Shown one piece after another: positions 33,977 to 43,914 of a stretch of 64,000 nucleotides of DNA. Positions within the stretch are counted from its first letter, which is position 1; each line of letters begins with the position of its first letter. A program made the translations under genes and the position numbers. Source of the DNA: Siphonodentalium dalli (taxonomy: Eukaryota > Mollusca > Scaphopoda > Gadilida > Siphonodentaliidae); the NCBI GenBank assembly GCA_032622095.1, contig CP136068.1, forward strand, positions 184,268,796 to 184,332,795, in the 5' to 3' direction. The notes below the pieces were generated by a model. That model made no database searches. It was not told where the DNA came from and saw only the letters and a program-made list of their open reading frames with translations.

Positions 33977-34407
33977 TGGAGAGGGGTTCATATATGTGAC
34001 CCATGCCATTTGTCGGTTCCTTTATATATTAAGGTCAAACAAAGGTTGCACCCCCCCCCCCCCACCAAGATGCCTTAACTAGTCACCACAACCCACACCC
34101 GATCCAAAACGGACGATGGTCAACTGAATATGGATCGGGGGCGTTTATGGTCTCTTGTGGGCACATGTCTTAATTTCATTTTGCCCACAGTTGTCATTGC
34201 ACGTTGAGGTAGTATGAACGATACAGTGTAAGTTTGAGTCGGAGTCGATTTATCCAGTACCGGTATATAGTTTGTACTTAAGTTAGCTTTAACTCTATTT
34301 TGGGCTTACTTGCGCAATTGGGGTTATTTATATAAATGTTTCATATACGAATAGGCAGCTAAGCATATACTAGCATATTAACATTTCACTCGATGATATT
34401 TTGGATG

Positions 34408-34480
34408 AAAACTATATTTAATAAAATTAAATAAATACACATAAAACTATATTTAATAAAATTAAATAAATACACATAAA
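34408..34480 (+). repeat. 35-bp AT-rich tandem duplication
   Basis: 'aaaactatatttaataaaat' + 'taaataaatacacat' is present twice, exactly or nearly so. Around it, 33977-35149 holds a 13-C run at 34051-34063 and otherwise nothing recognisable. Confidence 0.85.
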
Positions 34481-35149
34481 ACATGGTCTATTCCCAATAT
34501 GTTGGTGCACAACTCCATGATAAAACATCACAAATTAATGTAAAAAGAGTATGTGCTTATTGCTTGCTTGTTTTATTTGTTCATTCGTTCCTTGTTTACG
34601 TATTATAGCAACCAAGGGTGCTTATACCTAAGGCAGGTGAATGACGTCATATAATTTTTTCTATATACATCAGTGATTTTTCAAGATCGCGGGTATATAT
34701 TTTGGAGAAATTGTCACGTGACTTCCGGTTAGCAACCGTGTGGAGATTGCAAAAATCGCGGAATTGGAAATGAAGTATCCCGATAAAACTGAAAGTTACT
34801 ACTTCACAACTTACGAAGAATTCACATGTGATTTAAGTCTATTAATTTCATTTAGACCAATTTCGTTGGTTAGCTTAATGAAAACTGAAAAGGAAGAAGT
34901 CATGACGATAATCTAGACAAGATTTGTCTTGTCAATTTGGCATGTCCTCTCCGTCGTGATCACTGCATGATGTTAAATAAATTATTCTTAGCGTTATGTC
35001 GCCGAAAAAAGGAAAATTTGAAGCACATCGTGTGTGGTTGCTCCACTACGTGTCACGTTCGATTCATATTATAGTTTTTTTGTTATTAAATATCATTTGA
35101 TATTTTAATTTGATTTATTTCATTATTTATTCCTATGGGACCAAAATGG

Positions 35150-35320
35150 TTGGAAACTAAAAATTGTAATCAGATGTAATCGAAAAGAAATCTCTTACAT
35201 TTTACCAAAGTAATTGTAATCGTAATCAATTACATTTGAAAAATGTAATCAATAATCGTAATCATGTAAATCAAAAGTAATTGTAATCGTCATATATTAC
35301 ATTGGCATGTAATCGCCTCA
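35150..35320 (+). repeat. GTAATC-rich degenerate repeat
   Basis: Many copies of 'gtaatc' and its complement 'gattac', with phrases such as 'gtaatcgtaatcaattacat', ending at 'catgtaatcgcctcaaccct'. It resembles the degenerate tails or subterminal regions of some invertebrate mobile elements, but I cannot name the family. Confidence 0.5.
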
Positions 35321-35330
35321 ACCCTGGCTA

Positions 35331-36560
35331 GAATTGAACACATATCCCACCTGGAACTTTCAACCACAGACCTTCATTTATCAATTAAAGTCACTTGGTG
35401 GTTTGCGCTCCAAAATACGTGAAATAATAGTCGATTTTTAAGTTTTCCCGATATAGAAATAGCTCGATAAACACTTGAAATACCTTTCTACGAGCAGTAT
35501 AATAATGTCACAGAAAGACACATTGGAGTAATTAAAAATACAACTTTGAACCCAATGTTTGTGTTCCACAAAAAAACAGCCATTTGCATGGCATGGAACA
35601 GAAAAGAGCGTTCCATGTTAGTCTATTCTTCATATGGTAGAACTAAAGAGTCTTTGGTTCATTTATGTGCGAAAAATTGTAAACAGCCGGATAAGGGCTC
35701 TGACCACAGTATGTATTTCTCAGAGCATATGAGGCCGGTATTTGTTACCAATCTTATACATCCTTAGAAATTACTTAGACAAAGTTTGGAAGCTCGAATG
35801 AGCCATGTCCATTTATATTAACAGAATATCATGACAGTAGATGTCTAATGTCATTGGGTCAATTATGCGGGCGTGCACGATTATATATGATCCTATACCC
35901 AATATGACTTTCAATATGTTATATCTGCCACTCGAAGTGAAGGTAATGCCACTTAATCTTATGTTACTAGATAGCTATACTCTTATTTCTTAATATACTT
36001 GTTGGATTATGTGGGTAACATCCGCTTCAACCATTATCGGGTTTAAAACGTTTGTTACACACAACTAAATGATCCCAAAGTGCAGAAATCGTTCGAATAA
36101 ATATCATGTAAAGAACCGTCACAGCCGTGATTACCTTGAAATAGAACCGTAACACTCATAAGTTGTGATTAGGAGGCTAATGCTCCAAATCATCGACACA
36201 CATCGGGATATTTCCCCAGCTATCTTACAGAAGAATAACACAGGTACAATTTATACTCAGTGTTCATCTTCAGAACGCGTTTCACAATCGGTATGCCACC
36301 GAAAACAAAGAAATTACGTTTGCGTGGCTTGGTTTTCAGTGATATAATTGTGATCTAAAGTTCAGGTTTCAGTAAAACGGCACTTATGCAGCCTCTGTTC
36401 ATTCAAGAAAGTTCAATGTATTCAAGATATATATAATTATACGTGATTTTGTCCCGAATATGATAATTTTTAATCACAAGGAACCGTAACAAATCAGTCA
36501 AGAACCATCAGAATACCGGCAATAGAACGACTTCCGATGTAACAGTTCCTACACAGTGCT
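35331..36560. other. No feature recognised
   Basis: Includes a 73-codon plus frame at 35546-35767 and a 60-codon frame at 36165-36347, both without recognised motifs. No arrays. Confidence 0.45.
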
Positions 36561-36564
36561 TTAA

Positions 36565-36955
36565 CCCTTTACCCAACAGAAGGGCCCTGTGCCAATGCAT
36601 TCTCTTATATATGCGAGTCGACCATAGGTCGCCTCACATATATAAGAGAATGCATTGGCTTAACACATTAAAAATTATAAAATTGTTAAAGAATGTAAGA
36701 AAAAATGGTAAAAAGTGTTAAAAAAAGATTTATTTTAGGCCAATGCATTCTCTTATATATGCGAGGCGACCTATGGTAGACTCGCATATATAAGAGAATG
36801 CATTGGCACAGGGCTAACTGTAACTATCACAATGTGGTCAAGGAGCCGGTTCCAATGATATCCATATTTGTATGGTTCTATTGAGACAGACCCAAGATAA
36901 TTTAGGCTGTTGAAGCTTTATTTGGCCGGTTTTGGCCGGTTTGTTGGGTAAAGGG
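36565..36955 (+). mobile_element. TTAA-flanked hairpin MITE (family 2), 391 bp
   Basis: Same termini CCCTTTACCCAACA...TGTTGGGTAAAGGG, with TTAA at 36561-36564 and 36956-36959. Two 69-nt hairpins, each with one mismatched arm base ('cctcAcata', 'ggtAgactc'). The spacer between hairpins is shorter than in the 30211 copy. The right subterminal part ends with a doubled 'ttttggccggt'. Confidence 0.92.
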
Positions 36956-36959
36956 TTAA

Positions 36960-38039
36960 ATGGTGGCAAGCAACAAACAGTTCTCGTAATTCGGTCGAAC
37001 TTTATTTATTTGCAATCTGATATAAATATTAGAACGGCTCGATTTCGCAAGTCAATAACACAATGGGTTTTAGGTTTCGCTTTAGAAAGCAACACTCAAA
37101 TATTGTAATTTTTTTGCCCAAATAGGTAAACGCGGTGACCTAATTTTATTCTGAATGGGGTCAAGTTGTCACACGCCCTTGGTGTGCCTTTAATTGTGGT
37201 GTTCATTTACCACTTTCGTCTTATAATTACAATTGTGAGAAGATTTGTAGGAACGGCCTAGACTGCTCCACATCTTTTGAAGCTAAACTTAATAACAGCT
37301 TCTCGTATTATATATACACACAATGTCATTTGTATTATATTACCATATAAAAAACGTTTGCAAATATAGAAGTCAAATTATCGACACGTGTCGTGCACGA
37401 GTGAGGTGTTAACGTCTTTAATCCCTTATACAACCGGAATGTGCACATAACCATGCGCATTATACCCTTATAAGCTCCATAAAACGAAATGGGACACAAT
37501 TGGACATAAATCAATCAATCAATAAAATATAATCAAATAACGAACAAAATAAAAAATAACTTACAAGAACGAAAAAACGCACATACATGTACAGTCCATA
37601 TTTGTTTTACTTTTAAAATATACGAGTCTCTCTGCACTGAGATGTTTATTACAGAGATTTAAAAAAATAATATTACCTATACCAAATTGTTGCACCGCAG
37701 GAAATCGGAACCACATGCATATAGTAAGGGAACGTTCTGATGGCCACAATTCAATCGTAAGCGCACGGAACGTTTTCCGTCGGAGGGGGTAGAAATGCGG
37801 TATAACGCGGTAGTAAGGCAGTAGTAACGCGGTAGTTGGACTGCGCATGCTTACGGCAAGAACGTGAGTATAACATGAATATCGAGCACTGTTCTATTTC
37901 AGCTGCGAAATCGTGGTGTATCTTTGGTTAACTCCACGTGCGACGGAATCGCAGTCGTGTGTACGTAAAAATCGCAGATGGAAAGACCGTAGGTCAGTCA
38001 ATAACGTGTTTAACCAAGCATGGCTTACGAACAGCCCAC
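36960..38039. other. No gene recognised
   Basis: Contains a small run of 'cgcggtagtaaggcagtagt'-type repeats near 37803-37833. The minus frame 37561-37848 (95 codons) has no recognised domain; its upstream part resembles the 'gcgattgaatcgtggtcgtg' sequence at 38490-38520 and so is probably repeat-derived. Confidence 0.45.
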
Positions 38040-38640
38040 GATATCCTCATTGTTATGCGACGATATAGGAATCAGGGGCGACGGAAGCATCCAAGGGCAG
38101 GGGGGCAGAGCCTACAAAAATGGCACTTTTCCGCAGAAAAGGGCATTTTCTCCGCAAACTCGGGAAAATAACCATAAATTCATTGTGGCAAAAATCCCTA
38201 TTTTAATGGTATTTGTCGGTTTTTATGGCCGTTTTGTGATAAAATTGACAAAAAATTAATATTCCTTGTGAAATTGGTGGTATTTGGACCAAAAAGGTCA
38301 CATTTTGCTATAAAAACACGAGATTAAACACACAAAAAGCATTTTCTGTCTCCAGAAAAAGGGCAAGTCCTGCCCCCGCTCCCCCCCCCTTGGTCAAGGG
38401 CAGGGGGTCAGCTACCCCCTCTCCCGGCGCCCCTGATAGGAATCGTGTGAACAGACTATCCACGACTTCGTCGGGCCCGATTCCTCCATTTGCGATTGAA
38501 TCGTGGTCGTGTGAACGTTCTCCAATTATTAAATGTACATGGCGCGCATTAGTCTACATATGCGACGATATAGCAATCGTGTACAGTCTATGCACGATTT
38601 TGTCGGGCCCGATTCGATTAGTCTTACATAATGAAATAAG
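38040..38640 (+). repeat. Tandem/dispersed repeat hosting a hAT MITE
   Basis: Read without the insertion at 38073-38435, 'gcgacgatataggaatcgtg' + 'tgaacagactatccacgact' + 'tcgtcgggcccgattc' is repeated about 135 bp later as 'gcgacgatatagcaatcgtg' ... 'cacgattttgtcgggcccga' (38559-38612). So the MITE landed in an older repeat of at least two units. Confidence 0.65.
38073..38435. mobile_element. hAT-type MITE, 363 bp, perfect 8-bp target duplication
   Basis: Ends CAGGGGCG...CGCCCCTG, with imperfect similarity extending to about 16 bp, are flanked by ATAGGAAT at 38065-38072 and 38436-38443. CAGGG termini with an 8-bp duplication are classic hAT features. Subterminal 'aagggcaggggg' and 'ctgcccccgctccccccc' blocks lie near the ends. 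No coding capacity. Overlapping short frames at 37938-38259 are incidental. Confidence 0.93.
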
Positions 38641-38794
38641 TCACCAGCCGTGTCGAAGCCAGTTCTAATCCGCGGATTCGTAATTCACGCACTGATAAGG
38701 TTACCTGATTCGTGTATCTGGACAAGTTAGTCAGTTGCTTCCCGGGGTCGATGGCTTTTACGTGAATTGGAGTGATTTCCTTATAAAATAAACC

Positions 38795-39855
38795 ATCTGT
38801 GCGCACATTCATCCCTCTGCACGTACATTGCTCCCTCTGTGCGTACATTCCTCCCTCTGCGCATACATTCCTCCCTCTGCGCGGACATTCCTCCCTCTGC
38901 GCGGACATTCCTCCCCTGCGCGTACATTCCTCCCTCTGCTCGTAAATTCCTCCATCTGCGCGCACATTCCTCCCTCTGCGCGTACATTCCTCCCTATGTG
39001 CGTACATTCCTCCCTCTGCCCGTATAGTTTTCCCTCTGTGCGGACATTCCTCCATCTGTGCGTACATTCCTTCCTCTGTGCGCACATTCCTCCATCTGGG
39101 CGTATATTCCTCCCTCTGCGCGCACATTCCTCCCTCTGCGCGTACATTCCTCCCTATGTGCGTACATTCCTCCCTCTGTCCGTATAGTGCTCCCTCGGCG
39201 CGGACATTCCTCCATCTGCGCATACATTCCTCTCTCTGTGCGTACATTCCTCCCTCTGTTCGTATATTCCTCCTTCTGCGCGCACATTCCTCCCTCTGCG
39301 CGCACATTCCTCCCTCTGCGCGTTCAGTTCTCCCTCTGCGCGTACATTCCTCCCTCTGCGCTGACATTCCTGCCTCTGCGCGCACATTCCTCCCTCTGCG
39401 CACACATTCCTCCCTCTGCGCGTACATTCCTACCTCTGCGCGTACATTCCTCCCTCTGTGTGCACATTCCTCCCTCTGCGCGCGCATTCCCCCCTCTGCG
39501 CGCACATTCCTCCCTCTGCGCGAACATTCCTCCCTCTGCGCGCACATTCCTCCCTATGCGCGCACATTCCTCCATCTGCGCGTACATTCCTCCCTCTGCG
39601 CGCGCATTCCTCCCTCTGCTCGCACAAATTCCTCCCTCTGCGCGCACATTCCTCCCTCTGCGCGTACATTCCTCCCTCTGTGTGCACATTCCTCCCTCTG
39701 CGCGCGCATTCCTCCCTCTGCGCGCACATTCCTCCATCTGCGCGAACATTCCTCCCTCTGCGCGTACATTCCTCCCTCTGTGCGCACATTCCTCCCTCTG
39801 TGCGCACATTCCTCCCTCTGCGTGCACATTCCTCCCTCTGCATGCACATTCCTCC
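38795..39855 (+). repeat. 20-bp minisatellite, about 53 units
   Basis: Unit 'cattcctccctctgcgcgta' repeated with substitutions (gcgcgCa, gtgcgta, ccAtctg). The 20-bp unit has no stop in several frames on either strand, so the array yields the longest frames in the window: 307 codons minus at 38624-39547, and 284 and 263 codons plus. They are 20-residue-periodic, overlap each other in antisense and have no recognised domain. I treat them as artefacts. Confidence 0.97.
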
Positions 39856-40207
39856 ACCCACATAACTGACACGTCGTGGTGTTGGGACTATTGGTTAGAT
39901 TGGACTATATAGGCATGAGTAAGTATCTCTGGTAAAGGTTATTGTGGTGTTCCCTGTCGTAACTGATATACATTCTCCACAAAACAGGATGTCATGGTGC
40001 AACGTATCCCTTTTTCGAAACCGTGTTGTAAAGGATGGACGGCGATTGAAGACGGCATGTACGTTTCCAATCAAAGTTATATCACGCTCGCAATTAACTT
40101 GTAAATGGCAGGTAATATGTTAATTGCGCGGTAGCTTTCAAATATGTCTTTAGGATTTCGTTCCCCTTGTAAAGAGACACCATGACACCCCGTTTCGCTG
40201 CAAAAGG
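39856..40207. other. No feature recognised
   Basis: Unique-looking sequence between the minisatellite and the next TIR element. Confidence 0.5.
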
Positions 40208-40209
40208 TA

Positions 40210-41234
40210 GGGTAATGTGGGGCATAATGCGACGCGGAGCATAATGCGACAGACGGTCGTTATCAGGCCATATGATTTTTCCATGACGGAAGTTGAATCG
40301 CACATTTATTATTTTAGTAAGACCAATCATAGAAGTGGACATCCCAATTGGACCGACATCATTATGACTGTTTAATCTCACATGCGAAACGCCGGAGTAG
40401 GGGTACCCACATTTGGTGACCCCCTTTTTGAATGGTTTATAACTTCCGGTAGGTCTTGTACATGTTAAAACGAGAACATCTTACCACTACCAACAAAGCT
40501 ACATGCGTATTTTGGTAAAGTAAGACGAGTTATATAGTAAGTTGATCAGTTCTATGTCCATCGGTTATTCACATTCACTCATATTTGGGGGAGAGACAGG
40601 TTGTCTGGTTGTGGGGCATATAATGCGACACTCGGGTACAACCAGTACGAGAAAAAAATATGATTAGGCATATCGCAAATCAAACATGGAAAAATAAATC
40701 TTATCGTAACCTTATAGTTCAAAAGAAAAGAAATACAAAACATATTCGATCATTCCCAAATTTTAAAACATGATATAGATAAATAATTATTGTTAACCCT
40801 ACCCCGGCCATTTTCCTGAAATCAAAACTTTATGGTGCTATTTTACCCGACATATAAATCAATAAAATGTCTCATTGGTCTGCTGCTATGACTTTAAATA
40901 ACGCTTATACATTCTTTCAATCCACAAAAGAAAAGAAACTGCAGACCGTCTTGCATTTATTAGGTTCGGTATATGCTGATGTTGTAATGTCAAATGTGTC
41001 GCATTGTACCCCGTGTATGGAGCATAATGCGACGGATTGGGTACGTCGACGGGGAGTAATGCTGTTCATAAATCGGTGCTTCCCAGGCAATTATATTTTT
41101 TAAGTGCGAGTATTAATATATATAGTGGAAATATTTATCTAACTTTTAGTTTAATAATGTGTGCCCTTCCATCGTTTTTAGTGGCATGATGGGGTCTAAT
41201 GTGCTTATGTGTCGCATTATGCCCCATATTACCC
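40210..41234. mobile_element. TIR element with repeated 'gcataatgcgac' motif, 1,025 bp
   Basis: Left end GGGTAATGTGGGGCATAATG (then CGAC) is inverted at the right as 'gtcgcattatgccccatatt' + 'accc', one mismatch in 24 bp. TA flanks both ends (40208-40209 and 41235-41236). The subterminal motif 'ggggcataatgcgac' or its inverse recurs internally at about 40236, 40612, 40997 and 41020. A 78-codon plus frame (40867-41103) spans some of these repeats and has no transposase motif. Probably a non-autonomous DNA transposon; the superfamily is uncertain. Confidence 0.85.
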
Positions 41235-41354
41235 TACATGCATGTGAGTATTCAAACATAAATGTGCCATGCAACTGAACAACGCTTCACCAACGAAAAT
41301 TATGTGCTCATATGAAACTAAGTGGTAACCATATATGCTTTGTTCCTATCTAGT

Positions 41355-42432
41355 CTGTTGAGTAAGTAGGTAAGAGTTCATCTGCGGTTACAGGGTGTGT
41401 AATAAGTACACCACATGAGCTTGAAGATGGGTGACTAGTGGCGTTAGTGATGAAATTAGTTACCAAGTTATAGTTGTCTACAACATATGTGACCCACCAT
41501 ATCAAATCCAGTCGTAAGTCGGGTTTTTTTTTACCCTGTGCCAATGCATTATCTTATATGCGAGTCGACCATAGGTCGCCTCGCATATATAAGAGAATGC
41601 ATTGGCCTAACAATTTTTTTAACATTTTTTTTAAATAAATGTTTCTTACAATTTTTAGGACATAAAATAAAAAAAACATCCATTACCCTGCAGGGAGCCC
41701 CACACATTTATAGAAGCATATAGAAGAGTGTCGTCTGCTCATGTTTGTCTGGGGCTCTGTATGGGTGAAATTATAAAATTGTTAAAGAATACAAGAACAA
41801 ATTATTAAAATTGTAAAAAATTGTTAGGCCAATGCATTCTCTTATATATGCGAGGCGACCTATGATCGACTCGCATATATAAGAGAATGCATTGGTACAG
41901 GGTAAAAAAAATCCCGACTTGTATACGACTGGATTTGATATGGCGGGTCACATATAAGCGATCAGTTGACTCAGTGAAGATTGATTTATTTTATACTCCG
42001 CCCATACGCTTACTATATCCGTTCTACCCCTGAGAATGATGTGTTTATGTTTGACGAATGGGAGAGAAGGGTTGTGACTTTTTCTGTTATTTTTCAGTGA
42101 GCGGTAGAACGTTGTTAGGACAAGTTCGGCTAGATTGTCAAGCTCGGAATGCTTATCGCGGAAACAGTTGCTGGATTTTCTACGGTGACAGAACGGAAGT
42201 TACGTTTTGCATCTTTATAGTTTACATAGTAAGGAAATAGGTTGCTTCTTGGTCGGCCATCTTGAATCCACAGGACTCGTAATTCGACGATCACTTTATG
42301 CAGGAGACGAAGTTCATCGTCCCAGAAAGGCTTCAGTGCCTTTGACATTTTGATGTGGGACTGACTTCCCTGGATGAGCAGAAGCGCGTTTACTATTATA
42401 TTGACTGGTCCCCGGACTATAAACCTTGCCAT
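41355..42432 (-). pseudogene. Decayed non-LTR retrotransposon ORF2 fragment
   Basis: On the minus strand the frame 42130-42432 contains a KPFWDDEL ... LW ... GRPR ... YKDAKRNFRS pattern, typical of the linker between endonuclease and reverse transcriptase in CR1/L2-like non-LTR retrotransposons. After a frameshift near 42200 the similarity continues (ELDNLAELV..., FYRSLKNNRK, then VWAEY near 41990) up to the MITE at 41488-41952. It resumes beyond it with a PVTADELL motif (about 41385), the usual lead-in to the RT catalytic region. The catalytic region itself is absent. Frameshift, stops and the MITE insertion make this a dead fragment. The clade assignment is from memory of family patterns and needs a search. 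Confidence 0.6.
41488..41952 (-). mobile_element. TA-flanked hairpin MITE (family 1), reverse orientation, 465 bp
   Basis: Termini TGTGACCCACC...GGCGGGTCACA, with TA at 41486-41487 and 41953-41954. Both hairpins are present; the left one has lost a 'tata' repeat in one arm. The central block is inverted relative to the 5803 copy ('ccctgcagggagccccacac' through 'tgtttgtctggggctctgta'). It is inserted in the retrotransposon pseudogene. Confidence 0.92.
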
Positions 42433-42772
42433 CGCTCTGATTTGGACGTCGTTATTATAGACCGGTATGGACTATCGCCATTTTGGATCTCCGGCCAGAA
42501 TTCTGACCGTGACTAAATTAGAACAGTGTAAGCATATTGCCTAAAGAGTTACCTTATGGGTGGGCACGTCACAGAGCGATAGCGTCGGAGTGTTAAACAT
42601 ATGAGCCAGGGACGAGTCTAGTTTACTATATCGTTGTAGATTGATCCAACGAGACGATATCGTTAATTTGAATAATTTGAGTTTTCTGGCACATTATAGC
42701 CCTATGTGTCAAAATGACTGCACAAAACTACCAGGTATAAATGAGCAGTGTTTCTAGAGAAAGGCCGCATAG

Positions 42773-42970
42773 TCAATACATCCCTACTAAATCCCGTTTA
42801 GCTGTTTAATTACACATATATCACACGGTTCAAGATTAGCGGTACGGATAAAACTGCGTCATTTTTCCGTTTCTGGACACCCAAAAGTCCAGATTTAACC
42901 GTTCCACAAGTCCCTGATTTCGCTTGCTCTCTCGTGAGATACATCAGAGAGAATTCGTACATCTCTAATA
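42773..42970 (+). repeat. Dispersed repeat, partner at 63803-64000
   Basis: 'aatacatccctactaaatcc' through 'cgtgagatacatcagagaga' is matched at about three-quarters identity by the window's last 200 bp. Shared anchors: 'gataaaactg', 'cccaaaa(a)gtcca', 'gagatacat(c/t)aga'. No TIR or coding motif identified. 42433-42772 and 42971-43240 show nothing further. Confidence 0.7.
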
Positions 42971-43239
42971 AAAAGTTTCTCTTATACTTGTAGTCATTCT
43001 TCCTCGCAATATTCGAGCGTTTGTTCACTCGTATAGGACTAGCTATTCAATTTTGCACTAAATGTAAATTTCATTCGATTTTGTCCATTTTGGTGGCCAT
43101 TTTGGGAAAAATATTCTACATATATGGTTTACGACTAAGCAATGTTTGTGTATATTTCAATTTATTACGAATTTGGCATTAATTGGAGCACCTGCCGCAG
43201 AATTCAGTATTTTCCGATAACAACATACATTATGGACGC

Positions 43240-43295
43240 CATCTTCAATAGAGAATTTTCCCCAAAGCGGATTTTAGCGGATTTTGGATATGTTG
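43240..43295 (+). repeat. Short dispersed repeat, inverted partner near 62310
   Basis: 'aaagcggattttagcggatt' + 'ttggatatgtt' is the reverse complement of 'aacatatccaaaatccgcta' + 'aaatccgcttt' at 62308-62338. Its small size and distance give no clue to function. Confidence 0.65.
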
Positions 43296-43355
43296 TTCCC
43301 TGCATTCTGCCCGACAATATGACACCAAAAACAGCTTGTAAACAATTTGTTCTAG

Positions 43356-43651
43356 GTCCAATGCTTCAACGACCAGACTACATTGGCATAACAATTTTTT
43401 ATCATTTTTTTAAATAAATGTTTCTTACAATTTTTAGGACATAAAATAAAAAACATCCATTACCCTGCAGGGAGCCCCACACATATATAGAAGCATATAT
43501 AAGAGTGTCGTCTGCTCATGTTTGTCTGGGGCTCTGTGTGGGTGAAATTATAAAATTGTTAAAGAATACAAGAAAATATATATAAGAGAATGCATTGGCA
43601 CAGGGTAAAAAAAATCCCGACTTACGACTGGATTTGATCTGTCGGGTCACA
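43356..43651 (-). mobile_element. Hairpin MITE family 1, decayed left end
   Basis: The centre is in reverse orientation ('ccctgcagggagccccacac' through 'tttgtctggggctctgtgtg') and the right end reaches 'cgactggatttgatctgtcg' + 'ggtcaca' with TA at 43652-43653. The left hairpin survives only as a scrambled remnant ('gtccaatgc...cattggcataaca'). The right hairpin is reduced to its last arm ('atatataagagaatgcattg'). Confidence 0.82.
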
Positions 43652-43914
43652 TATTATACGTATAGTTCCTTGTCCATCTGGAAAATTCCTCTCACTTATA
43701 TAGGCTCTCCGTGTTGTATTTTTAAGTCGAGGGGTATTTTCCAGGAGCCTGGTGGTTGGCTCAAAAGAAGAACGTTTTTTTCATTTATACCATATTTGGC
43801 GGAAATTGAAATAAAACAATCACGTCTGTCGTTGCTGTCACATGAAATGCACATGTTTGTGTTTTATTGCCGACATTGACTGTGAAAACAAGACAAGAAT
43901 GTGTCGAGGGAGGA

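Noticed and set aside
34203-34228. let-7-like word 'tgaggtagta'
   Set aside because: Only the first ten bases match the mature miRNA, and no complementary arm capable of forming a precursor hairpin is nearby.
38624-39912. Overlapping open frames of 307, 284 and 263 codons
   Set aside because: All are read-throughs of the 20-bp minisatellite, present on both strands and in several frames, with a strict 20-residue period and no domain.
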